The notes: generated by a model not told the origin, from the sequence alone. DNA of 44,060 nucleotides from Dysgonamonadaceae bacterium (GCA_031267385.1 JAIRZF010000139.1:1-44060), one strand, 5' to 3'; shown: positions 34,426 to 43,822, counted from the first letter of the stretch. Made by a program: numbers and translations.

Positions 34426-34465
34426 TGTGTATACCCCCCCGGATGAATCTGGGGGGATATGCACA
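34426..34465 (+). other. Strong intercistronic hairpin between the uptake genes and the enzyme genes
   Basis: A stem of about 14 bp: TGTGTATA (34426-34433) pairs with TATGCACA (34458-34465) with a T-G wobble and one bulged A, continuing into six C-G pairs (34434-34439 with 34451-34456). A small second stem (AGGC/GCCT) follows at 34465-34475. There is no T-run. It could protect or process the upstream SusCD mRNA or reduce read-through. Confidence 0.6.
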
Positions 34466-34501
34466 GGCAACGCCTGCGGTGTTTAAATGAAATATCCTCA
34501 T

Positions 34502-35911
34502 ATGAAAAATAAAATATTAATCTTAGCAATTGGTCTTGTTTGTCTTATATTCAATGCCTATCCTAAAATAACATTACCGACCATACTGGATGACAATATG
34601 GTACTGCAACAAAAAACGGATGTGAAACTGTGGGGAAACGCACATCCCGGCTCCAAAGTTGAAATAAAACCGTCGTGGGCTGATAAAACATATTCCTCAT
34701 TGTGTCATCCGGACGGGAAGTGGGAGTGTTCAATCCCAACGCCTGAAGCGGGAGGCCCCTACGAAATCCATCTTAGCGACGGAGAGGAGATCTTCCTGAA
34801 GAATATTTTAATAGGAGAAGTCTGGTTCTGCTCCGGACAATCAAACATGGAAATGCCCATGAAAGGATTCGACCGGCAGCCTGTGGAAAATACAAACAAC
34901 GTGATTGCCAAGGCCAAGGTTTCAACTCCAATCCGGATGTATACAACCGATTCACAGGATGGGAAATGGATACGCCAATTCAGCAAACAACCCCAAACAG
35001 ACTGTACCGGCAAATGGCTGGAACATTCCCCCGAAAATGTTGCAAATACGAGCGCAGTCGCTTATTTTTTCGCTCAATACATCCGGGAAGTCTTGGATGT
35101 CCCCGTCGGTATCATCATCTCTTCGCAGGGCGGATCGAAAGTGGAAGCCTGGATGAGTAAAGAGGCTCTAAAGCCTTTTGAGGAAATCAAAAATCAGACA
35201 AGTACCCCCTGTGTGTTATACAATGCAAAAATTGCTCCCTTGACGAATTTTGCCATAAAAGGATTTCTCTGGTATCAGGGAGAAAGTAACCGGGATAATG
35301 TGCAACTATATAAGAAGTTGATGCCTGCTTTTGTTGAAGATCTAAGAAACAAGTGGAACGTAGGCAACTTGCCGTTTTACTACGTACAGATTGCTCCTTT
35401 CAATTACGAGGGGGCGGACGGTACCTCTTCTGCCAAATTGCAGGAAGTTCAACTCCAACACATGAAAGAAATTCCGAACTCCGGAATGGTAACAACACTT
35501 GATGTCGGACATCCTGTTTTTATCCATCCCACGAATAAGAAAACCGTTGGGGAAAGGCTGGCTTATTGGGCTTTGGGTGATACATACAACAGGAAAGGCT
35601 TTGGATATAAACCTGCGGTTTATAGATCTATGGAGATTAAGATGGAGAAAATTTACATCAATTTCGATCATGCACCCAGGGGACTTTCTCCTATGTGGAC
35701 GCCGCTAAAAGGATTCGAAATAGCAGGTGAAGACCGGGTTTTCCATCCTGCAAAAGCTGAAATTGAAAGCCAGTCCGGCCGCCTGGCGGTATCCTCTGAA
35801 AGTGTAACTTCTCCTGTAGCTGTCAGGTATGCCTATAAAAATTATACCGAGGCAACGCTATTCGGTGTCGACGGTATTCCGGTGTCGCCATTCCGGACAG
35901 ACAACTGGTAA
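34502..35911 (+). CDS. Secreted SGNH-type acetylesterase (sialate O-acetylesterase family)
   Basis: 469 residues from the ATG giving MKNKILILAIGLVCLIFNAYP, a clean signal peptide; an ATG five codons earlier is possible. The N-terminal beta-domain (ITLPTILDDNMVLQQ) is typical of this family. The nucleophile serine is in FCSGQSNMEMPM (S114). The oxyanion and late catalytic blocks are seen as SQGGSKVEAWM, WYQGESN and the late FIHPTNKKTVGERLA with the catalytic histidine. Family members remove O-acetyl groups from sialic acid or from plant polysaccharides such as xylan. With glycoside hydrolases next to it, it probably de-acetylates the target glycan. The next gene starts 4 nt later. Confidence 0.92.
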   Translation: MKNKILILAIGLVCLIFNAYPKITLPTILDDNMVLQQKTDVKLWGNAHPGSKVEIKPSWADKTYSSLCHPDGKWECSIPTPEAGGPYEIHLSDGEEIFLKNILIGEVWFCSGQSNMEMPMKGFDRQPVENTNNVIAKAKVSTPIRMYTTDSQDGKWIRQFSKQPQTDCTGKWLEHSPENVANTSAVAYFFAQYIREVLDVPVGIIISSQGGSKVEAWMSKEALKPFEEIKNQTSTPCVLYNAKIAPLTNFAIKGFLWYQGESNRDNVQLYKKLMPAFVEDLRNKWNVGNLPFYYVQIAPFNYEGADGTSSAKLQEVQLQHMKEIPNSGMVTTLDVGHPVFIHPTNKKTVGERLAYWALGDTYNRKGFGYKPAVYRSMEIKMEKIYINFDHAPRGLSPMWTPLKGFEIAGEDRVFHPAKAEIESQSGRLAVSSESVTSPVAVRYAYKNYTEATLFGVDGIPVSPFRTDNW

Positions 35912-35915
35912 ACGG

Positions 35916-38900
35916 ATGAAAGCAATCAGACTCTGTTTTTTATTCCTGCTGTTTTTTATTGATACTATCGCTGCCGGCAATGGTATCCGGGGATGGATTA
36001 TTCTTTCAAATGATATGGATAATGCTGTCGAAACAATAAAAGCGGCTAAAAAATATAATGTCAATCATCTCCAGTTGTCTCATCAGATCATTCATGATTT
36101 AAGAGAGCTGAGGGACAAGAAGGTTTGCGATCAGGTCAATCATCTTGTTCGTCTGGCTCATTCGGAAAACATTGATGAAGTATTTGTCTGGGATCACAGC
36201 TTTTATCCTTTAGACTATTATCCCGATCAATTCAGAACCGGGTCTAACGGAACTATTAATCTGGATAATGATGAATTCTGGCAATGGTACAAGGAAGATT
36301 ATCGCCGGATGTTAGACCTCGCGCCCGAAATTGACGGCCTTATTCTGACTTTTATAGAGACGGGCGCTTATGCCGAGAAACAACATTCGGTCAAAATGCT
36401 GAAGCCGGAAGAGAAATTAGCCGCAGTGGTAAATGCCGTTGCCGATGTGGTAATCGGAGAAAGAGGGAAGAAGCTGTACATCCGCACATTCGCCTATTCG
36501 GAGGAAGAATATGCCGGAATTGTGGGCTGTATTAAACATCTCAAGAATGATAAAGTCGCTTTGATGATAAAAGAAACGCCTCACGACTTTTTTCTGACTC
36601 ATCCCGACAATCCGTTTATAGGTAAACTCAACAGACCGGCAATTGTAGAATTTGATACAGGTAATGAATACAATGGACAGGGTATTATAGCCAATACCTG
36701 GCCGGAATATGTCGCCGGGAGATGGAAAGACTATATCAACCGTCCCGATGTAGTTGGGTATGTTGCCCGTACCGACCGTTACGGAACAACCAAAATAGTG
36801 GGAACGCCGAATGAGATACTGTTGCATACTTTGAAGCGGGTGACCGAGGAGCCGTCAATAGCGATCGACCGGATTTATGATGAGTTTATTAGTTCAAAAT
36901 ATGGGAAAGAAGTCTTGCAGCCCATCAAAAGCGCTTTCAAGAAATCGTTCGATATTGTAACATCGGTTCTTTATACGCTTGGGACGAGCACAGCCGATCA
37001 TTCTTCTTTGAATTACGATAATAATAAATGGAGTTATAGCCGGCATGTGTCGGGAAGATGGATGGATCCTCCCGTCGTTTTTGTCAAACACAATGTGAAT
37101 AAAGAGTTTCATTATTGGAAAGACATTATCAATCGTATAGCTCCTCCTCAATACAAAGTTGAATCCGGCGAACAAATGGACAGTACCTACTATGCTTATC
37201 TTCTGGCTGAAAAGAAGTATGGCGTCGAACTTGCGTCGGCGGCATTGAAAGAAATCGAAGAGACAAAAGGCAAGCTGGCCGCTCAGGAGTATCAGGAATT
37301 GTACTTGCTTTTTCAACGCACTTCTCTCACTGCCCGCCTGCACGAAGCTGTTTGTACGGCCTATTACGGATACCGGATTTATAAACGGGGGCAAGAATAT
37401 CATCCTGCCGGATTGAAAGCCCGGCTCCTGTCTTCTTTGGAAGAAATAAAGCGCATATCAGACGAAATGAAGCTTTTAAAAAACACCTATCCAATTGGAC
37501 AATACGATTGGCTGAAAGATGCGGATCATGCGTTGAAATACCGGGAATCAATTATTGCAGCATTTCCCGTAAGCCCGGAAAAGGATATTTATCCGGGAGC
37601 GGATGAAAAAAGTTTATCCCGTGCACAGTATTTTTCGTGGATTAACAACACCAATGAAGGAGCGACCGAAGAACAAACAATAATCAATCTTGATTTTTTT
37701 GAATGGCTTCGAAAAGAATACGGAATGAAGCTGGACATATATGCATTTGACGCCGGGTTTATTGATGGGAAAAATTTTTACGGGACAATGGATTCGGAAC
37801 GCTTCAGAAAGAATTTCCCCAACGGACTTGGCACGATTCATAAAAAAGCCGGAGCAAATAATATCCGCCTGGGGCTTTGGGGAGGACCGGACGGATTTGG
37901 AAATACTCCGGAAGAAGCTGCAAAAAGAAAAAACATGTTAGTCGCTTTATGTCGTGAATACAACTGGGCCTTATTCAAATTCGATGCTGTATGCAGCCCG
38001 CTAAGGAGAGAGAAAGAAGAAGATTTCATAGACCTGATGGAACAATGCCGGGTGTATTCTCCCGATTTGATATTGCTAAATCATCGCTTGGGTCTGGATA
38101 AAGCGAAGCCTTATGCAACGACTTTTCTTTGGGAAGGGCGTGAAGCTTATATTGATGTCAATTCCTCAAACAATACAACTGCTGTTCATAGCAGGGTTGG
38201 AAATATGGAACGGGGACTTGTTCCCGGCTTGAAACGCTTGACCGAAGATCATGGCGTTTGTCTTTCGTCCTGCCTCGACTATTGGGAAGACGATTTGATA
38301 TTGCAGGCGTTCAGCCGTTCACTGATATTAGCTCCGCAAATATACGGCAATCCGTGGCTGTTGTCCGACAATGAATTCCCCAAACTGGCAAGGATATACA
38401 ATTTGCACCGGATGTTTTCAAAGATATTGATAAACGGAATGAAACTTCCGGAGAGCTATGGAACGGATGCCGTTTCACGGGGAGATGACAAAACGAGGCT
38501 GATTACATTGAAAAATTTAAGCTGGACAAACCGGGAAGTCAGGATAAAACTAGGCCGGGAAATCGGACTCCTGGAAGAGAAGCGTGTAGAAGCCCGCTTG
38601 TTTCATCCGGTCGAACGACTATTAGGCTCATTTGAATACGGCGATTCGTTAACCGTTTCAATCCCGCCGTTTCGCTCCTTGCTGTTATCCGTGTCATCGG
38701 GCGATGAATACAAAGAACCCGGCGTTTCCGGAGTTGATTTTGAAATAGTGAAGCATGTTCCGGGACAACCGCTCATAATTCGTCTTTTGGGATTACCCGG
38801 AACAGAGAATCGTATAAAGTTGGAAAATATTTCCGGTGTAAAAAGAGTTGAAATTGATGGGAAAAATAGTCCGGAACTAAAGAATAACCAATCAGTGAAC

Positions 38901-40241
38901 ATTAAATTTGACGGTAAAAAACCGGAAGACCATTACCACCGTAAAATAGTGGAAATGCAACGTTCCGAAATACCGGAAGACGCCATATCTTTGTACGAAG
39001 CTACCGCATTTGCAGCAGATAATAATGCCATGGAAGTCCGTTCATTATTCCGTTCCGGGGAAACCAATATCCCTCAGGTGAAAGCCGCCCGCGACGCCTT
39101 TTTTCACCAACCCACATTCATTAATCGAGGAATATGGGATAAGCAATTGTTTGACGGAGATATGAACACCGGCTTTTGGCCTTCCCGGAGACACGGAGAT
39201 ATCCGGATAAAAGGAGGTTGCTTCCGGTTGGATTTGGGAGAATCAATCCACGTTGACAGTATTCTTTTCAAAGTCAATAATGAATATGAACTCCAGCCGT
39301 TTTTGATTGATGAAGGAAATTTCGCAAGCATATCACCAGATTTGAAAACCTGGAAGTCAGTCACCTTTTTAGCCGGAACAACCATGAATGTCCCGGTGGG
39401 AGAAAAAATGCGATACTTGAAAATGAATCCATTTCCCGATACGATGGCAGAAATTGAAGTTTACAGTAACGGCGTAAAAATTCCGTCCGATACATTCAGG
39501 GCAAGCAACCTGTATGCCGATTCAAACAAGTTGAAATGCGCCGGAGCATGGTCTGCTTCCTTTCAATTGGATGAACTCCCGAAAGCCGGCTGCATTGCAG
39601 TTGCAATAAACGGCGAACATGGAGTCGAGGGCGCTTACGCCATGCTCAAAGTGGACGGGCAGTATGTGGGATCGCCTTCCCGGTCGGTTTCTTATCCCGC
39701 CAACCCATGGGAAAACGGAACAGCTAGAACAGCATCAAACTATACTTATTTCTTTCCACTGACGGAAAATATGAAAGATAAAAAAATAGAGGCCTTCGTT
39801 TTGGGATATGACGGCGGTAAATTGGATCTGAAGCCTGAAATATGGCTGTCTGCCTATCCGGCGCCCTATGAAGAGAAAATAATGATCGTTACATATAGAA
39901 ACAATGATTCTGTCCACAATGCAACATGCAACGCGACTAGAATCAATGATTCTATTCACAATACGCTCCATACTGCGACTAGAAACAATGATTCTGTTCA
40001 CAATACGCTCCGTACTGCGACTAGAAACAATGATTCTATTCACAATACGCTCCGTACTGCGACTAGAAACAATGTTTCTGTTCACAATATGCTCCGTACT
40101 GCGACTAGAAACAATGATTCTGTTCACAATATGCTCCGTACTGCGAGTAGAAACAATGTTTCTGTCCACAATGCAACATGCAACGCGAGTAGAAACAATG
40201 TTTCTGCTCACAATGGATTATTCTTGCCAAAAGATTTATAA
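35916..40241 (+). CDS. Two-barrel glycoside hydrolase with F5/8C-like domain and C-terminal 14-residue repeats
   Basis: 1441 residues with a signal peptide (to about residue 20). Residues 23-550 form a TIM-barrel-like module with GLILTFIETGAYAE and IVEFDTGNEYNGQG, resembling alpha-glucuronidase or hexosaminidase-type hydrolases; I cannot fix the family. Residues about 560-930 look like a clan GH-D (GH27/GH36, alpha-galactosidase-like) module with IYAFDAGFIDG, LFKFDAVCSPLR (D690 as candidate nucleophile), WEGREAY and DYWEDDLILQAFSRS. Residues about 1065-1186 are a discoidin (F5/8C, CBM32-like) domain (LFDGDMNTGFWPSRR, FRLDLGESIHVDSI). A last beta-domain (1195-1315) is followed by 7.6 copies of a 14-residue repeat (1328-1434). 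The frame is unbroken throughout. It lies between the acetylesterase and GH31 genes, with 4- and 15-nt spacers. Confidence 0.75.
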   Translation: MKAIRLCFLFLLFFIDTIAAGNGIRGWIILSNDMDNAVETIKAAKKYNVNHLQLSHQIIHDLRELRDKKVCDQVNHLVRLAHSENIDEVFVWDHSFYPLDYYPDQFRTGSNGTINLDNDEFWQWYKEDYRRMLDLAPEIDGLILTFIETGAYAEKQHSVKMLKPEEKLAAVVNAVADVVIGERGKKLYIRTFAYSEEEYAGIVGCIKHLKNDKVALMIKETPHDFFLTHPDNPFIGKLNRPAIVEFDTGNEYNGQGIIANTWPEYVAGRWKDYINRPDVVGYVARTDRYGTTKIVGTPNEILLHTLKRVTEEPSIAIDRIYDEFISSKYGKEVLQPIKSAFKKSFDIVTSVLYTLGTSTADHSSLNYDNNKWSYSRHVSGRWMDPPVVFVKHNVNKEFHYWKDIINRIAPPQYKVESGEQMDSTYYAYLLAEKKYGVELASAALKEIEETKGKLAAQEYQELYLLFQRTSLTARLHEAVCTAYYGYRIYKRGQEYHPAGLKARLLSSLEEIKRISDEMKLLKNTYPIGQYDWLKDADHALKYRESIIAAFPVSPEKDIYPGADEKSLSRAQYFSWINNTNEGATEEQTIINLDFFEWLRKEYGMKLDIYAFDAGFIDGKNFYGTMDSERFRKNFPNGLGTIHKKAGANNIRLGLWGGPDGFGNTPEEAAKRKNMLVALCREYNWALFKFDAVCSPLRREKEEDFIDLMEQCRVYSPDLILLNHRLGLDKAKPYATTFLWEGREAYIDVNSSNNTTAVHSRVGNMERGLVPGLKRLTEDHGVCLSSCLDYWEDDLILQAFSRSLILAPQIYGNPWLLSDNEFPKLARIYNLHRMFSKILINGMKLPESYGTDAVSRGDDKTRLITLKNLSWTNREVRIKLGREIGLLEEKRVEARLFHPVERLLGSFEYGDSLTVSIPPFRSLLLSVSSGDEYKEPGVSGVDFEIVKHVPGQPLIIRLLGLPGTENRIKLENISGVKRVEIDGKNSPELKNNQSVNIKFDGKKPEDHYHRKIVEMQRSEIPEDAISLYEATAFAADNNAMEVRSLFRSGETNIPQVKAARDAFFHQPTFINRGIWDKQLFDGDMNTGFWPSRRHGDIRIKGGCFRLDLGESIHVDSILFKVNNEYELQPFLIDEGNFASISPDLKTWKSVTFLAGTTMNVPVGEKMRYLKMNPFPDTMAEIEVYSNGVKIPSDTFRASNLYADSNKLKCAGAWSASFQLDELPKAGCIAVAINGEHGVEGAYAMLKVDGQYVGSPSRSVSYPANPWENGTARTASNYTYFFPLTENMKDKKIEAFVLGYDGGKLDLKPEIWLSAYPAPYEEKIMIVTYRNNDSVHNATCNATRINDSIHNTLHTATRNNDSVHNTLRTATRNNDSIHNTLRTATRNNVSVHNMLRTATRNNDSVHNMLRTASRNNVSVHNATCNASRNNVSAHNGLFLPKDL
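39897..40217 (+). repeat. 42-nt in-frame tandem repeat (7.6 copies) at the 3' end of the glycosidase gene
   Basis: Each unit encodes 14 residues such as RNNDSVHNTLRTAT. The first and seventh copies share a variant end (NATCNA) while the inner five share TLxTA or MLRTA. Several units contain the near-palindrome AGAAACAATGTTTCT. The region ends eight codons before the stop. Confidence 0.92.
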
Positions 40242-40256
40242 TAATATAATAACAAA

Positions 40257-42578
40257 ATGAAGAAATACATCCTTTTGATTTGCCTTTTCATATTCAATAT
40301 AGATGGGATTATTGCCGGAAATAGCAAGGACGAACCCTATATCGCCGCCTGGGACATTTATGTCAGTTCATGGGAGAAAAAAAATGATGCGCTTGTCATC
40401 GAAACCGTCGACGGCATTCTATCCCTGAGGCCTTATGAATTTGGCGCTTTGCATTATAAACTCAGCCCTTTAAATCAAAAGGAAGACAGAAACAGTTATG
40501 CCGTCATCCATGAATTTCCCGTCGCTGATTTCAAAGTAGAAGAAAATGATAGTGATTTAATGCTGATTACCGGCAAATACAAATTTGTCCTGCATAAATT
40601 CACAGGCAATTTCAGTTTTTATGATTCAAACGGTAAATTATTGCTCAAAGAGACCACAAATAAAAGACAGGCAACACGGGAAGATTCAATAAAACCCTAT
40701 AGCCTGTTTGAAGTGACTCCCGATGAAGCCCTCTATGGTTTAGGACAATTCAGAGATAATGCCTTGAATCTGCGCGGGCAAAAACGCGATCTGGTTCAAT
40801 TCAATACCCAGGCAGCCGTGCCGGTCGTCTATTCAACAGCAGGCTGGGGATTATTCTGGGATAATCCGTCCCGTACAGTCTTTGAAGACAATGACAAAGG
40901 AATGAGTTTTACTTCCGATTTTGGAACTCAATTGGATTATTATCTCTTTGCCGGAAATACACTTGATACGCTGATATCATCCTACCGGCAATTAACAGGA
41001 AAAGCCCCGATGATTCCCTACTGGTCGCTGGGTTTCCATCAAAGCCGTAACAAATATGCAACACAAGAAGAAGTCCTGAGTATCGCTCAGAAAATGCAAG
41101 CCGGAAATATTCAGATGAACTCTATTTTCATTGACTATTTTTACTGGCAAAAATACGGGACAGGTTCCCACCGGTTTGATGAGAATATGTTCCCCGATCC
41201 CCAAGAAATGTTGAGTACCTTACACAACAAGTACCAGACCAAAGCGATAATCACCATTTGGCCGGCCTTCAAAAAAGGAACAGCTCATTATGACGAACTC
41301 GAATCGAAAGGTATGCTGCTTGCCGGCGCCAAAGCCCTGGACGGGATAATTTATGACGTCTTTAACCCGGAGGCAAGGAAAATTTATTGGAAACAGGTTC
41401 TTCCCCTTGTACAAACAGGATTGGACGGTTGGTTTCTTGACGGGCCGGAACCGGATCAGGTGAACTCGTTTCTTCTTGCCAATACATTTGCCGGTCCGGC
41501 AGCAACGGTAAGAAATTTATATCCCCTGTTACATGCGGAGAATTTTTATGACAACCTGCTGAAATTGTATCCTGATAAACGCCCCTACATTCTCACGCGC
41601 TGCGCCTGGGCATCCCAACAAAGAACAGGCGCCGCTGTCTGGTCGGGAGATATCCCGACAACTTTCGACGAACTGCGGAAACAAGTCACAGCCGGATTGA
41701 ATTTTGTAGCTACCGGCATTCCCTACTGGACAACCGACATTGGCGGCTACCAGGGAGGAGACCCTGAAAACGAAGAATACAGGGAATTGTTTACCCGCTG
41801 GTTTGAGTACGGCACGTTTTGTCCCGTTTTTCGTTCTCACGGACGGCGTTATCCGGGAGATACAAAAGCTCCGAATGAACTTTGGGCGTACGGTGAAGAA
41901 GTACAGGCGATTTGTACCGGATACATCAATCTAAGATATACACTGATGCCTTACATATACACATTAACAGGAGATGTCACACATAAAAATTACACGCCGA
42001 TGCGCCTGCTTACATTCGATTTCCCGGATGATAAAAACAGCCTGGATTGTAAAGACCAGTTTATGTATGGCCCGGCATTACTGATATGTCCGGTATTGGA
42101 GGCCGGCGCTGTTGACCGGGAAGTCTATTTGCCGGAAGGCTGTAAGTGGATAGATTTTTGGACAGGTAAAGCGTATAACGGAGGACAGCGGTTTATTGCG
42201 GATGCTCCTAAAAACAAGCTGCCTTTGTACGTGAAATCGGGGGCGATCATTCCGGCTTATCCCGATAATAAAAAAACAAATACGCCGGACAGCCCGGTTA
42301 AAATTTATATTTATAAAGGGAATGACGGATATTTTGAACTGTATAAAGACGATGGCGAATCATTCGGATACAAACAGAACAAATTCGCCTATATTCCTTT
42401 CTCGTGGGATGATAAAAACAACGAATTACTGATCGGTTCACAAACAGGTGATTATAATAAAGGCGAAGTTCAGGAATTTCAAATTGTTCTTGTTAACGGC
42501 GAGTATGAAGATCTACATTCGATCCCTGTAAAAAAACACCTGCAATACAAAGGAAGCAAACAAAAGGTCAAATTATGA
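40257..42578 (+). CDS. Secreted GH31-family alpha-glycosidase (alpha-glucosidase or alpha-xylosidase type)
   Basis: 773 residues with a signal peptide (MKKYILLICLFIFNIDGIIAG). The GH31 nucleophile motif is GWFLDGPEPD (D395) and the acid/base is in VWSGD (D465). Further signs are YGLGQFRDN and the substrate-binding RSHGRR (526-531). GH31 enzymes release alpha-linked glucose, xylose or galactose with retention. There is no PA14 insert as in some xyloglucan alpha-xylosidases. It is the last gene of the rightward locus and is convergent with the toxin gene, leaving 43 nt between the stops. The exact substrate cannot be told from sequence. Confidence 0.94.
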   Translation: MKKYILLICLFIFNIDGIIAGNSKDEPYIAAWDIYVSSWEKKNDALVIETVDGILSLRPYEFGALHYKLSPLNQKEDRNSYAVIHEFPVADFKVEENDSDLMLITGKYKFVLHKFTGNFSFYDSNGKLLLKETTNKRQATREDSIKPYSLFEVTPDEALYGLGQFRDNALNLRGQKRDLVQFNTQAAVPVVYSTAGWGLFWDNPSRTVFEDNDKGMSFTSDFGTQLDYYLFAGNTLDTLISSYRQLTGKAPMIPYWSLGFHQSRNKYATQEEVLSIAQKMQAGNIQMNSIFIDYFYWQKYGTGSHRFDENMFPDPQEMLSTLHNKYQTKAIITIWPAFKKGTAHYDELESKGMLLAGAKALDGIIYDVFNPEARKIYWKQVLPLVQTGLDGWFLDGPEPDQVNSFLLANTFAGPAATVRNLYPLLHAENFYDNLLKLYPDKRPYILTRCAWASQQRTGAAVWSGDIPTTFDELRKQVTAGLNFVATGIPYWTTDIGGYQGGDPENEEYRELFTRWFEYGTFCPVFRSHGRRYPGDTKAPNELWAYGEEVQAICTGYINLRYTLMPYIYTLTGDVTHKNYTPMRLLTFDFPDDKNSLDCKDQFMYGPALLICPVLEAGAVDREVYLPEGCKWIDFWTGKAYNGGQRFIADAPKNKLPLYVKSGAIIPAYPDNKKTNTPDSPVKIYIYKGNDGYFELYKDDGESFGYKQNKFAYIPFSWDDKNNELLIGSQTGDYNKGEVQEFQIVLVNGEYEDLHSIPVKKHLQYKGSKQKVKL

Positions 42579-42621
42579 CTTCTCTGCAGCTGAGCCACAA
42601 TAGTGGAACAAGGAAATAGTC

Positions 42622-43197
42622 CTATAATTTTAACTCTCTGGGTATAAAGAAACATTTAATACAATTGATGTTGCGAATACAGATTTGTATATGATTTTTT
42701 TCTTTCATTCCAGCGCCGGGATACAGATCTTTTCCTTCCCAAAAAACTCCTCTAACGGAGTCGAATTTAGGATAGGCATGAGCAGCATGAGCTTCGATAA
42801 TGGCACAATCCAACGGTCTTAATATTAAATCAGGAGAAGCAAATGCCGGTTTATTGGCAGGCAACGGTCGTCCAATTAGTTCGAAAGATTTTTTGAGTTG
42901 AAGGTATGTGTTTTGTAATCCTTTGAGGTAATAGGAATCTAGTAAGTCCAAGCAATTTCCTAAATCAATGTAGGCCCCTAATACTGATGGAACCTTGATT
43001 CTTCCTCTTTTCTGCTGCTCTTCGGCAAAAGATAACGCTCGTGCGTAATTATTCTCCCAAAAATAAAAACCACCTCCAAGCCAGTCGTAATCGTTATGAC
43101 TTGGTTCCATTTCACAGTGATTTGCAACAATTTCATTGCGCACATCTTCGTCACACCCGTGAAATCCTACGATAAAAGAGGATCTTCTGGAATACAT
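42622..43197 (-). CDS. Probable toxin with an ADP-ribosyltransferase-like (DUF3990-type) fold
   Basis: 191 residues without a signal peptide. The motifs IVGFHGCD (H13), DWLGGGFYFWENNYARALSFA (38-58) and RGVFWEG...HIQICIRN (149-176) follow the order seen in small ADP-ribosyltransferase-fold toxins of the DUF3990 kind, where a His-Gly and an aromatic G-F-Y-F-block line the NAD pocket. The gene starts 6 nt after a Panacea-domain gene, so the pair reads as antitoxin first, toxin second. Activity and target are inference. It is convergent with the GH31 gene. Confidence 0.65.
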   Translation of the reverse strand: MYSRRSSFIVGFHGCDEDVRNEIVANHCEMEPSHNDYDWLGGGFYFWENNYARALSFAEEQQKRGRIKVPSVLGAYIDLGNCLDLLDSYYLKGLQNTYLQLKKSFELIGRPLPANKPAFASPDLILRPLDCAIIEAHAAHAYPKFDSVRGVFWEGKDLYPGAGMKEKNHIQICIRNINCIKCFFIPRELKL

Positions 43198-43203
43198 GCG
43201 CTG

Positions 43204-43788
43204 TTAAGAATTTTTATAGATGGGATTCAGGTTTCCGTCTTCTAACAGGATGCCGGATTTTATCAGAAACCTGACAGCTTCCTCTTTTGACTCGATAGAA
43301 GGGTACTCCGGAAGTGAATCAAAAGTGGTTTTGTTTATCTGGTGAGAATAATATAACTTGGTGGCAGCATTGTTGATTGGATGATCTTTCCCCGCTCCAT
43401 TATCCCAAACGCTATACCAGGGGGTGTCTTTTTGGTGCATCAAATTTGTAAATTCATCGCCGGTCAAATGCTTATATTTAGCGTAAACTTTGTTTAGCAG
43501 TATTCTATGAACAAATTTGATGCAGTTTGCTTCTTCTATCAAAAAATCTTCTATTAAATCATCTTTTGTTAAATTTTGACCTTCGAACAGGCTGTGTAAA
43601 GAAGGCATTACCGGTCCGTATTTCCAAGCTTCTATTCTGTCGGATATGAGAGGTGTGTCATTGAGTACCAAATTCCAGCCATGAGAAATGTATACCAGCT
43701 TTATCAACTGCAATACGGATAAAGGAGCGCTTTCTTTATTTGATTTCTCAATAAAGTAGCCTGCAATTGTAGAAGATACATAACACAT
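43204..43788 (-). CDS. Panacea-domain (DUF4065/SocA-like) antitoxin
   Basis: 194 residues. The Panacea domain is seen in LSVLQLIKLVYISHGWNLVL and RIEAWKYGPVMPSLHSLF, with the later conserved PWYSVWDNGAG block. Proteins with this domain are known to neutralise many unrelated toxins, each encoded next to them. It has a well-formed leftward promoter (43881-43912) and a palindrome in its leader, and it is followed at 6 nt by the probable toxin gene. The C-terminal part ends in a short tail (NLNPIYKNS). Confidence 0.88.
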   Translation of the reverse strand: MCYVSSTIAGYFIEKSNKESAPLSVLQLIKLVYISHGWNLVLNDTPLISDRIEAWKYGPVMPSLHSLFEGQNLTKDDLIEDFLIEEANCIKFVHRILLNKVYAKYKHLTGDEFTNLMHQKDTPWYSVWDNGAGKDHPINNAATKLYYSHQINKTTFDSLPEYPSIESKEEAVRFLIKSGILLEDGNLNPIYKNS

Positions 43789-43822
43789 GATTGTATATTT
43801 TTAAATAAAAAACAAATACTAT

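Noticed and set aside
25394-42621. Integrative element using tRNA-Ala as attachment site
   Set aside because: No integrase gene and no repeat of the tRNA 3' end was found within the window.
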